A DNA stretch of 64,000 nucleotides, from assembly GCF_902705885.1 (NCBI RefSeq), contig NZ_CACSIP010000011.1:1-64000 (forward strand), given 5' to 3'. Both the position numbers and the translations under genes were made by a program. The stretch comes from Mycolicibacterium austroafricanum (GTDB lineage Bacteria > Actinomycetota > Actinomycetes > Mycobacteriales > Mycobacteriaceae). Below the pieces are notes generated by a model. It ran no database searches. It worked only from the letters and a program-made list of their open reading frames with translations, and was not told the DNA's origin. Of this stretch, positions 1 through 7,892 are shown one piece after another. Positions within the stretch are counted from its first letter, which is position 1; each line of letters starts with the position of its first letter.

Positions 1-50
1 GGGGATGGCCACGCGTGGTTGGGCGGGGGATGGTCACGCGTGGTTGGGCG
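1..50. repeat. Two-copy 25-bp tandem repeat at window edge
   Basis: Bases 1-25 and 26-50 are the same 25-bp unit with one difference (GGCC versus GGTC near base 9 of the unit). Each contains the palindromic core CACGCGTG. The array starts at the window edge, so more copies may lie outside. It sits just beyond the 3' end of the minus-strand membrane protein gene. Confidence 0.75.
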
Positions 51-60
51 TCTCGGTGCT

Positions 61-444
61 CTACGCGAAGAAGCTGAGGTACCCCATCAGCATGCCGATC
101 CCGATGAATGCCGCACCCATGCCGCGAAGGCCTGATGCGCGCCCTTCGGACGGCCGCAGCACCAATTGGGGGACCCAGTAGTACGCCGCCCCCCGGATGA
201 CGAAGAAGATGCCCAGCAGCGTGACGAGTACCGCGAGCGGGCTGTCCCAAACGAAGTGGTTGACAAGGATGCCGAAGCCGATGAACAGGTGGACCATGCC
301 CGAGATGTTCACCGCCACCGCGTCCGACTTGTCGGCTTTCCGGGTGAGGTCTGCATAGAACGGTGTCGCCACGATGAAGGCGATGCCGGCCGTCAGCATG
401 TACAGGGCGAGGATCTTTCCGAACATCAACGTCGGCGTGTCCAC
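61..444 (-). CDS. Small four-helix integral membrane protein, unknown function
   Basis: About 127 residues, almost all hydrophobic, with four likely membrane helices (roughly residues 4-24, 42-60, 64-84 and 104-125) and short polar loops. I recognise no catalytic motif; the size and layout resemble small DoxX-like or other uncharacterised actinobacterial membrane proteins. GTG at 444 is chosen because an AAAGGG purine run lies about 9 bases upstream. TTG at 450 and ATG at 420 are alternatives. It is transcribed away from lon and has no same-strand partner in the window. Confidence 0.6.
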   Translation of the reverse strand: MDTPTLMFGKILALYMLTAGIAFIVATPFYADLTRKADKSDAVAVNISGMVHLFIGFGILVNHFVWDSPLAVLVTLLGIFFVIRGAAYYWVPQLVLRPSEGRASGLRGMGAAFIGIGMLMGYLSFFA

Positions 445-492
445 AACCAATCACCCTTTCGCTGCATGTGTGGCGGCGCGTCGGCGCGGAAG

Positions 493-588
493 CTACGCGG
501 CCAGGTCGGGTTCGATGATCCCTTCCGCCAGTATCTCCAGCACCGGTTCGACGAAGTCCGCCGCGACCGGGTCACCGTCGTCGGCGAT
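493..588 (-). pseudogene. Possible remnant of a gene 3' end
   Basis: On the minus strand a 31-codon open stretch (starting IADDGDPVAADFV, ending EPDLAA and a TAG at 493-495) has the composition of a real actinobacterial protein tail. It is preceded directly by an in-frame stop (589-591) and has no start codon or ribosome site. It lies in the otherwise gene-free gap between the membrane protein and lon. It may be a decayed gene; chance is possible. Confidence 0.25.
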
Positions 589-746
589 CTAGCTGACTTC
601 GGTTGCTGCACCCTCGACAGATGTCACAACCTCACGGTGGCTGATGCCGACACGTTGATGACTTTCCGGGGCGCTTCCGGCAGCTCAAAGACAATCCGAC
701 ACCTTGCGCGGATTCCCACAGTTCCGCTGCGGGCGATATTCGTGGC

Positions 747-773
747 GGGAACAAAGCAACCAACGACAGGGTT
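747..773 (+). promoter_or_regulatory. SigH/SigE-like ECF promoter upstream of lon
   Basis: GGGAAC at 747-752 is followed after 17 bases by GGTTG (770-774). This matches the general mycobacterial SigH/SigE layout (GGAAC, 16-18 bases, GTT). It lies 33 bases before the lon start. Stress induction of lon would fit, but is inferred from the motif alone. The remainder of the 445-805 gap shows nothing convincing besides the possible remnant at 493-588. Confidence 0.45.
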
Positions 774-805
774 GAGCGCAATAGGTTCAACTTTGGAGGA
801 GATTG

Positions 806-3136
806 ATGCCTGAAGCTCTGCAAGTGCCGGTCCTGTTCGTCAGCGAACCGATCGTGCTGCCCGGAATGGTGGTGCCGATCGAACTGGACGAGGCCGCCCG
901 CGTCGCCGTCGACACTGCTCAGGCGAGTGAGAGCGGCAAGCTGCTGATCGCGCCCCGCCTGGACGACCGCTACCCCACCTACGGTGTGATCGCCTCGATC
1001 GTGCAGGTCGGCCGCGTGCCCGGGGGCGGGGCGGCGGCGGTCGTGCGCGGTGAGAACCGCGCCCACATCGGGTCCGGCGCCACCGGCCCCGGTGCAGCAT
1101 TGTGGGTGTCGGTCGAAGAGGTTGCCGATCCGGAAGTCACCGACGAGACCACAGCGCTGGCTGCCGAGTACAAGAAGCTGCTGCTGGCGATGCTGCAGCG
1201 CCGCGAGGCCTGGCAGATCGTCGACGTGGTCAACAAGATTACCGATCCGTCAGCGCTCGCCGACACCGCCGGCTACGCGTCATACCTGAGCAATGTCCAG
1301 CGGCGGCAACTGCTGGAGACCGAAGACGTCGCGGAGCGACTGAGCTCGCTCATCCGATGGACCGGCGAGCATCTGGCCGAGGTCGAGGTCAACGACAAGA
1401 TCGCCGAGGACGTCCGATCCGGGATGGACAAGCAGCAGAAGGAGTTCCTGATGCGCCAGCAGCTGACGGCGATCCGCAAGGAACTCGGCGAGCTGGGACC
1501 GGACGGCGAAGAGGGCACTGACGATTATCGGTCCAGAATCGAGGCGGCCGACCTGCCGGAGAAGGTCCGCGAAGCGGCCCTGCGCGAGGTGGGCAAGCTG
1601 GAGCGTTCGAGTGAGCAGAGCCCCGAGGGCGGCTGGATCCGCACCTGGCTGGACACGGTCCTGGACTTGCCGTGGAACACGACGACGGAGGACTCGACGG
1701 ACCTGAAGTCGGCCCGGGAGGTCCTGGACGCCGATCATCACGGGCTCGAGGACGTCAAGGACCGCATCGTCGAGTACCTCGCCGTGCGCGCCCGCCGAGC
1801 TCAGCGGGGCATGTCCGTCGTCGGCGGTCGGGGATCCGGCGCCGTCATGGTGCTGGCGGGTCCCCCCGGTGTCGGCAAGACCTCGCTGGGTGAATCCGTG
1901 GCCCGGGCCTTGGGCCGCAAGTTCGTCCGCGTCGCCCTCGGTGGGGTGCGTGACGAGGCCGAGATCCGGGGCCACCGGCGTACCTACGTCGGCGCTCTTC
2001 CGGGCCGGATCGTGCGCGCCATCGGCGAAGCGGGATCGATGAACCCGGTTGTGCTGCTGGACGAGATCGACAAAGTGGGCTCCGACTACCGCGGCGATCC
2101 CAGCGCGGCGCTGCTCGAGGTGCTCGACCCGGCGCAGAACCACACCTTCCGGGACCACTACCTCGATCTCGACCTGGATCTGTCCGATGTGGTGTTCCTT
2201 GCGACGGCCAACGTGATCGAGAACATTCCGTCGGCGCTGCTGGACCGCATGGAGCTGGTGCAGATCGACGGCTACACCGAAGACGACAAGGTCGCCATCG
2301 CCCGCGACTACCTGCTCCCCCGGCAGGCCGAACGCGCGGCGCTGACAACCGATGAGGTCGCGGTCACCGATGCTGCTCTGCGCAAGATCGCTGCGGACTA
2401 CACCCGCGAACCGGGTGTCCGACAATTCGAGCGACTGCTCGCCAAGGCGCTGCGGAAGGCCACCACAAAACTGGCTGCCGACCCCGCGCCGTTGACCATC
2501 GACGAGCCGGATCTCGTGGGCTACCTGGGTCGTCCGCGGTTCACCCCGGATTCCGAGGAGCGAACCGCGGTGCCAGGAGTGGCGACCGGTCTGGCGGTGA
2601 CGGGTCTGGGCGGTGATGTGCTGTACATCGAGGCAGGGGCCACCGACGGTGAGGCCGGTCTTGTGCTCACCGGCCAGCTGGGCGACGTGATGAAGGAGTC
2701 GGCGCAGATCGCGCTCTCCTACGTCCGCGCTCATGCCGAACAACTCGGTGTGGACCCCAGGGCCCTGGATCGCAAGATCCACGTGCACGTCCCTGCCGGC
2801 GCCGTCCCCAAGGACGGGCCCTCGGCGGGTGTCACGATGGTGACCGCTCTGGTGTCGATGGCCACCGGGCGTCAGGTGCGCGCCGATGTCGGGATGACCG
2901 GCGAGGTGACGCTCAACGGCCGGGTGCTGCCGATCGGCGGGGTGAAGCAGAAGTTACTCGCTGCCCAACGTGCCGGACTGTCAACCGTTTTCATCCCGCA
3001 GCGCAACGAACCCGATCTCGACGACGTGCCGGCCGAGGTGTTCGACGCACTCGAGGTGAAGCCGATGACCGACGTGGCCGACATCGTGGCGCTGGCCCTG
3101 GATCCGGCCGCCGAGACCGCGAAGGTCGCTGCCTGA
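806..3136 (+). CDS. lon: ATP-dependent Lon protease
   Basis: A 776-residue cytoplasmic AAA+ serine protease that degrades misfolded and regulatory proteins. Order seen: N-terminal LON substrate domain (about 1-190), coiled region, AAA+ module with Walker A GPPGVGKTS near residue 352 and Walker B VVLLDEIDK, then the protease domain with catalytic Ser673 in KDGPSAG and Lys716 in GGVKQK. Length matches bacterial LonA. ATG at 806 follows GGAGGA at 795-800; TTG at 803 is possible but lies too close. It stands alone, with an ECF-like promoter upstream and a strong hairpin downstream. M. tuberculosis lacks lon while fast growers such as M. smegmatis have it. Confidence 0.98.
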   Translation: MPEALQVPVLFVSEPIVLPGMVVPIELDEAARVAVDTAQASESGKLLIAPRLDDRYPTYGVIASIVQVGRVPGGGAAAVVRGENRAHIGSGATGPGAALWVSVEEVADPEVTDETTALAAEYKKLLLAMLQRREAWQIVDVVNKITDPSALADTAGYASYLSNVQRRQLLETEDVAERLSSLIRWTGEHLAEVEVNDKIAEDVRSGMDKQQKEFLMRQQLTAIRKELGELGPDGEEGTDDYRSRIEAADLPEKVREAALREVGKLERSSEQSPEGGWIRTWLDTVLDLPWNTTTEDSTDLKSAREVLDADHHGLEDVKDRIVEYLAVRARRAQRGMSVVGGRGSGAVMVLAGPPGVGKTSLGESVARALGRKFVRVALGGVRDEAEIRGHRRTYVGALPGRIVRAIGEAGSMNPVVLLDEIDKVGSDYRGDPSAALLEVLDPAQNHTFRDHYLDLDLDLSDVVFLATANVIENIPSALLDRMELVQIDGYTEDDKVAIARDYLLPRQAERAALTTDEVAVTDAALRKIAADYTREPGVRQFERLLAKALRKATTKLAADPAPLTIDEPDLVGYLGRPRFTPDSEERTAVPGVATGLAVTGLGGDVLYIEAGATDGEAGLVLTGQLGDVMKESAQIALSYVRAHAEQLGVDPRALDRKIHVHVPAGAVPKDGPSAGVTMVTALVSMATGRQVRADVGMTGEVTLNGRVLPIGGVKQKLLAAQRAGLSTVFIPQRNEPDLDDVPAEVFDALEVKPMTDVADIVALALDPAAETAKVAA

Positions 3137-3141
3137 CAACC

Positions 3142-3201
3142 GCGAGCAGACGCAAACTCGCACAATCCCCCGGGTTTTCGTGCGAGTTTGTGTCTGCTCG
3201 C
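3142..3201 (+). terminator. Long near-perfect inverted repeat after lon
   Basis: The arms at 3142-3163 and 3180-3201 are 22 bases each and pair with a single mismatch. They enclose a 16-base loop containing CCCCCGGG. It begins 5 bases after the lon stop, as expected for a terminator, but has no T-tract. The arm sequence (GCGAGCAGACGCAAACTCGC) resembles a motif I recall from other mycobacterial intergenic regions, so it may also be a dispersed repeat. Confidence 0.7.
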
Positions 3202-3314
3202 CGAGGACGCTCAGTCCTGCTCTCCGCCGTCGCCGCGGCTTCGACGGCCGCGAACTGCGCGAGAAGATCCACGGGTGACCGATGAGCTTTTCAGCACCCG
3301 GCACACTCGACACC

Positions 3315-3923
3315 ATGCATGCGATGAGATTCGCCGCCCTCGGCGCGCTGATGACGACGCTGATCTGCTCGTGCGCCCCAGGGTCCGTGGTGGTCAACAC
3401 CGACGACGGCGCACCCACCGCGAGCTCGGCTCCGCCACCGGCGGCGACCACCACGCGGCCGAGCAACGCGCACCTGGTCAACGCGTTCGACTACGCGTCC
3501 GAGGTTGACGGGTCCACCGGGTATTACTTCACCAGTCCCAGCGGGCGTTGGGAGTGCGCGGTCCTGCCGCGCACCAGGGCGGGTTGCCAGAGCGCCCAGG
3601 CGCCGACATCCGCACTGCCGATCAGCGGCGCACCCGATGAGGTCCCCGGCCCGGACGGCGATCCGGCGGCGCCGAACATCCTCGTGGTGGACCGGACCGA
3701 CGACCCGCAGTTCTCTGCGGTGTCGGCGCCGCAGTTCGGACTCGATCCGGGCCCTGCGGTGGTGTTGCCGTTCAACCGGATTCTGGCGGTCGCCGGCTTC
3801 CGATGCAATGTCCAGGAGAGCTCCGGCATCTCGTGCCTGTCCGAGCTCAGCGGCAAGGGGTTCACCTTCTCGGCTGACGGCTACACGATGACCTACACCG
3901 ATGTGCCTGCCGACGCCCCCTGA
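3315..3923 (+). CDS. Putative secreted lipoprotein, unknown function
   Basis: About 202 residues. The N-terminus is a lipoprotein signal: Met-Arg, a hydrophobic stretch, then LICSC with the likely acylated Cys near residue 20. A Pro/Thr/Ala-rich linker follows (about 30-60), then a compact domain with four cysteines (WECAV, AGCQS, FRCNV, ISCLS) probably forming two disulfides. No enzyme motif was recognised. The start is uncertain: ATG 3282, 3315 and 3324 are all in frame and none has a good ribosome site. 3315 or 3324 gives a normal signal peptide. The gene is convergent with the thiolase-like gene, with 9 bases between stops. Confidence 0.65.
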   Translation: MHAMRFAALGALMTTLICSCAPGSVVVNTDDGAPTASSAPPPAATTTRPSNAHLVNAFDYASEVDGSTGYYFTSPSGRWECAVLPRTRAGCQSAQAPTSALPISGAPDEVPGPDGDPAAPNILVVDRTDDPQFSAVSAPQFGLDPGPAVVLPFNRILAVAGFRCNVQESSGISCLSELSGKGFTFSADGYTMTYTDVPADAP

Positions 3924-3932
3924 CTGCTGTAG

Positions 3933-5408
3933 TCACGCCAGCGCCGCGGTGCCATCCTCGTGGACGCGTACCGACGCACCTGCGATGTCGTCACGCACGG
4001 TCGCCTGGGCGTCGGCCGAATCGGTGATCACCGCGAGGACCCGGGCGTCCTCGGGTGTCCGCACCGCCAGGAACGCCTTTTCGGGCTTGCCGTCGCGATC
4101 CACCGGGGTGGTCCACGCCTCGACGGTCCCCACCCCGCTCCAGTCGACCAGCGCAGTGCGGGTGGGTTCGGCATCGACCTCGGCTTGGACGTCCTCCCAA
4201 CGGAATTCGTGGTCCGGCGGCTCGGTGCCGTACACGCCGAAGCTGTGTTTGGTCAGATAGCCGCCGTTGGCGGTGATCAGGCCGCGAGTACCCGGTCGAG
4301 CCACCAGCTGCTCGGCCATCGTGGCGATCGAGTGGGTGACGTAGTTGTTCCACGGGCCCCCGGCGAAGGTGAGGCCGCCGGTGACCGTCAGGGGTCGGCC
4401 GGGGTCCCCGATCGGAAGCCCGAGTTCCCCGGCGGCGACCTGAACCGCCGATGGAAAGCAGGAGTAGACGTCGACCAGTTCGATCTCGTCGATCCGGGCA
4501 TCTGCGAGTTCCAGCGCCCGGTTTCCGGCGATCCTGATCGCCGGTGAAGTACAGAACTCCGCCCGCTCGCCGATCGCGTAGGTATCGTGCGCGTCGGCCC
4601 CGGCGTAGGGGAAAACCCAGCGTTCCCTGGATATCTGGAGGTAGTCGGCCTTCTCAGCCGACGCCACGATCAGCACTGCTCCCTGATCGACCATGTTGTT
4701 GGAGTTCATCAGCTTGGTGTAGGGCCAACTGATCATCCGGTTGTCCGGCGCCGGCTGCCAGATCCGCTCTGCGCTGAGGGCGTCCCTGCTCCAAGCGTGG
4801 GGATTCGTCGCGGCGACGGCACTGAACTGGGACCACAGCTCACCGATGCGGCGACGGTGTTCATCGGGCTTCTCCCCCGCGGCAATGCGCACCGCCTGCT
4901 CGAACATCGGATAGACGTAGGCCGGACGGTCCAGGTTGATCCGGATCTCGGCAGGCCCGGCCATCGGCACCCCGTCATCGGAACCGGGGGCAACCGGTAC
5001 CGAATCGTCCTGGCGCGTCCAGTCCGGCTTCTGACCGGCGGCGCGCAGCCGGCTTCGGGTACGCCAGGTCTCGGCGCCGGCGATCAGCACCACGTCGGCT
5101 TTGCCCTGCTGGATGTCCAAGCAAGCCAGGTTCACCAGCGTCTGCGGCACGTTGCCGCCGACCCCGGTGTACCGGGTGCCCGCCTTGTCGGCCCGAATGC
5201 GTTGGGCAAGAAGCAATCCCGGATCCCGGTAGCGCCACGACAGCAGGTTGACGATGCGCACCGCGTCGACCGATTCGAGCACCCGCGGGTCGGCGGCGGC
5301 GCGCGCAGCCGCCACCATCAGATCGACGGGTTCGACATCGGGGTTCTCGGTGTGCTGGTTGACCTGGCCGTAGCCGACGAGCACCGGTGTCCTGGGGTCG
5401 AGAGACAT
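3933..5408 (-). CDS. Thiolase-superfamily protein (Rv1867-like)
   Basis: A 491-residue thiolase-fold protein, probably acting on acyl-CoA substrates. It has an N-terminal VLVGYGQVNQ strand, a KADVVLIAGAE segment and a C-terminal GGLTFAGGPWNNYVTHS segment with the GGP-NNY-H signature. The usual nucleophile motif with cysteine is replaced by GVGGNVPQTL, so standard thiolytic activity is doubtful. ATG 5408 has AGGAAGG upstream. It lies 13 bases behind the CoA-transferase gene, so the two are probably one transcript. The pair resembles M. tuberculosis Rv1866/Rv1867 from memory. Short-chain acyl-CoA handling is an inference. Confidence 0.8.
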   Translation of the reverse strand: MSLDPRTPVLVGYGQVNQHTENPDVEPVDLMVAAARAAADPRVLESVDAVRIVNLLSWRYRDPGLLLAQRIRADKAGTRYTGVGGNVPQTLVNLACLDIQQGKADVVLIAGAETWRTRSRLRAAGQKPDWTRQDDSVPVAPGSDDGVPMAGPAEIRINLDRPAYVYPMFEQAVRIAAGEKPDEHRRRIGELWSQFSAVAATNPHAWSRDALSAERIWQPAPDNRMISWPYTKLMNSNNMVDQGAVLIVASAEKADYLQISRERWVFPYAGADAHDTYAIGERAEFCTSPAIRIAGNRALELADARIDEIELVDVYSCFPSAVQVAAGELGLPIGDPGRPLTVTGGLTFAGGPWNNYVTHSIATMAEQLVARPGTRGLITANGGYLTKHSFGVYGTEPPDHEFRWEDVQAEVDAEPTRTALVDWSGVGTVEAWTTPVDRDGKPEKAFLAVRTPEDARVLAVITDSADAQATVRDDIAGASVRVHEDGTAALA

Positions 5409-5421
5409 GGAGATGGCCTTC

Positions 5422-7773
5422 CTAGGTCGTCTTCTCATGGGTGAACAGCACACCATCGGCGATCAGCCCGTCGATCTGCTCGGGACTGAGCCCGAGCACC
5501 TTCTGACAGATCATCCGGGTGTGCTCGCCGGGCATGGGTGCCGGCCGCAGCTCTGCGCGCGGGATGCGGGTGAACGGCGCCGGCGAGGTCTCGGCGAGCA
5601 CCGCTGCGTCGAGCAGCGGGTGGTTCATGTCGCTGAACAGCTTCCTGAACACGAGCTGGGGGTCTGCGGCGACGTCGGCCGCACGGTTCATCGGCCCGGC
5701 CGGGACGCCGAGGTCTTGCAGTCGCGCGACGACCTCGTTCTTGTCCTGGGTGGCGGTCCACTGTGACACCGCAGCGATCAGCTCGGTGCGGTCCTCGGGA
5801 AGTCCCGAGCGTCCGACCACGTCGGCGACCACTGCGCGCTGCGCCGGATCGCACATCGAGATCACGCACCATTCGTCGTCACCGGCACACGGGAACACCG
5901 CGTCGACGCCGTCACCCTCGGCCACATCCAACCCGGCGGCCCTGCAGGATTCGGCGACGTAGGCCTGGGCGAGCTGGTTGATCGCCGCTTCGGCCTGCGA
6001 GATGTGCACGTGCCCGCCGATACCGGTCCGTCGGCGCCGGATCAGCACGGCGGCGGTCGCGATCGCGGTGAGCCGCCCGACCACGTGGTCGGGGAAGATC
6101 GTCGTCACGTCGTAGAACGTGTCCGGTTCGGCGTCGCAGGACGTCCACAACCGGGTGACGCCGGTGGCCGCGCGCACGAGTGGGCCGTAGCCCATCTGCG
6201 AACTCCAGGGCCCTCGATCCCCGAACGCGCTGCTCTCGGTCAGCACAATGCCGGGGTTAAGCTCGCGCAACCGGTCGTAGGAGAATCCGAGCGAAGCCAG
6301 GGTGCCCGGTTTGAAGTTGGCGAACACCGCGTCGGAGGCCGCCACCAAACGGCTGAACAGTTCGGCCCCCGGCTGCTGCCGCAGATCCAGCCCCAAGCCG
6401 TATTCGTTGCGATGCGTCAGCGCCCACGACCGGCTCATCGGCTTGCCCGGCGGTGACTGCCGGAGGCCGTCGGGGTAGGCCGCGCTCTCGATCTTGATGA
6501 CCTCTGCGCCGAGATCGGCGAACAGCCGGCCCAACTCGCCGCCGGCGACGATGACACCGAGGTCCAGGATCCGGAGGCCGTCGAAGGGCCGTGAGGGCCC
6601 GCCGGCCGGGTGGGCGGTCGAGCGCTCAGCGGGCCGCGGGCCCCGCCATTCGGGTTCGTCGGCGCGTGCGCTGCGCCGGTACCCGTGGTGGACGCCGTCG
6701 ATCACCAGCGGGCCGACCGGGATCGTCACCGACGTCCGCGGCGCCAGGGCGACCTCGGTCAGCGCGCCTACGCTTCGAAAGTGCTTTGCCGCCAGCGCTT
6801 CTGCCGGGGTGAGCACTGCGGCGATCGGCACCCCACGGGTCTGTCCCTGCGTGACCAGCGAAGCCATCGTCTGCGGAGCGAACAGATCGGCGATGGCCGC
6901 GTTGAGCTCCCGGGAGGCGGCGTAGCGGGCGGCGATGGTCTCGAACTTCGGGTCCGAGAACTGTTCCGGTTCGCCCAGCCAGGCCCGCATACCGTGCCAC
7001 TGGCGCGCCGACAACAGGCAGATCCGCACATGCCCGTCCCGGCATTCGAAGATCGGGTAGATCTGCTGGTTGCGCGGGCGGCCGCGCCACAGCTCGGTGG
7101 GGGCCTTGAGCCCGACCGCGGCCTGACCCTCGGAACCGAACGGCGGATCGAGCGCCTGGACCACCGCCTCGAAACGTGAGAAGTCGATGAACTCGCCTTT
7201 GCCGCACCGTAACCGGTCGAAGTAGGCGGCCAGAATCGCCCATGCGGCCTGCACCGCCGCGGTGGCGGAAGCCACGCCGTTCGGCGGCAACACCGGCGTG
7301 CCCGAGGTCGGCCCGGTGCGCGACAACGCCGATGACATCGCGTAACACACCGCGTCGGTGGCTCGCCACGATGCGCGGGGCCCCGACGCGCCGAAATCGG
7401 TCACCGACATCGTCACCAGATTGTCGAACCGCTGCGACAACGCCGCGCAGGACGTCCCGAATGTCGCTGCGGTGCCAGGCTTCTGCGAATCGATCACGAC
7501 ATCGGCCGTGCCGGCGAGCTCGATCAGCCGTCGCCGATCATCCGGTGCGCCCGGATCCAGCACGGCGCAGCGCTTGTTCGCGTTGTCCAGCGCGAAACCG
7601 ATACCGGCACCCGCCACCGTCGGTCGGTCGCGCCGCGTCGCGCTGCCGCCGGGCGGCTCGATCTTGAGCACGTCGGCGCCGAGATCGGCGAGGATCCGGC
7701 TGACCGCATCCCCTTCGCCCGAGGACAGGTCGAGCACCCGCAGCGACGCCAGCAACGGCGGTTCGTCGACCAT
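5422..7773 (-). CDS. Tandem CaiB/BaiF (family III) CoA-transferase (Rv1866-like)
   Basis: A 783-residue protein built from two family III CoA-transferase domains. The first starts near residue 5 (SLRVLDLSSGEGDAVSRIL, then LGADVLKIEPP). The second starts near residue 395 (GLRILDLGVIVAGGELGRLF, then LGAEVIKIES). Single-domain members are about 400 residues, so this is an internal duplication or fusion. They move CoA between carboxylic acids or racemise 2-methylacyl-CoAs. ATG 7773 is preferred because the domain begins just after it; the frame stays open to 7866. It is upstream of and probably cotranscribed with the thiolase-like gene, and divergent from xfp. Confidence 0.85.
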   Translation of the reverse strand: MVDEPPLLASLRVLDLSSGEGDAVSRILADLGADVLKIEPPGGSATRRDRPTVAGAGIGFALDNANKRCAVLDPGAPDDRRRLIELAGTADVVIDSQKPGTAATFGTSCAALSQRFDNLVTMSVTDFGASGPRASWRATDAVCYAMSSALSRTGPTSGTPVLPPNGVASATAAVQAAWAILAAYFDRLRCGKGEFIDFSRFEAVVQALDPPFGSEGQAAVGLKAPTELWRGRPRNQQIYPIFECRDGHVRICLLSARQWHGMRAWLGEPEQFSDPKFETIAARYAASRELNAAIADLFAPQTMASLVTQGQTRGVPIAAVLTPAEALAAKHFRSVGALTEVALAPRTSVTIPVGPLVIDGVHHGYRRSARADEPEWRGPRPAERSTAHPAGGPSRPFDGLRILDLGVIVAGGELGRLFADLGAEVIKIESAAYPDGLRQSPPGKPMSRSWALTHRNEYGLGLDLRQQPGAELFSRLVAASDAVFANFKPGTLASLGFSYDRLRELNPGIVLTESSAFGDRGPWSSQMGYGPLVRAATGVTRLWTSCDAEPDTFYDVTTIFPDHVVGRLTAIATAAVLIRRRRTGIGGHVHISQAEAAINQLAQAYVAESCRAAGLDVAEGDGVDAVFPCAGDDEWCVISMCDPAQRAVVADVVGRSGLPEDRTELIAAVSQWTATQDKNEVVARLQDLGVPAGPMNRAADVAADPQLVFRKLFSDMNHPLLDAAVLAETSPAPFTRIPRAELRPAPMPGEHTRMICQKVLGLSPEQIDGLIADGVLFTHEKTT

Positions 7774-7892
7774 CGCCGCCCTGCCCTTCTGCCGCCGTGG
7801 ATGACTGCTCACGATAACGGTGCGCGAAAGATTAACGCCCGCGCCATCGGGTACTGGTTGGACCACACCCCGATGCGGAGTTGGATGGAGAG

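Noticed and set aside
1280-2788. Long open frame opposite lon
   Set aside because: Complementary to a full-length Lon gene; GC-rich codon bias keeps the antisense frame open. No ribosome site or protein-family motif.
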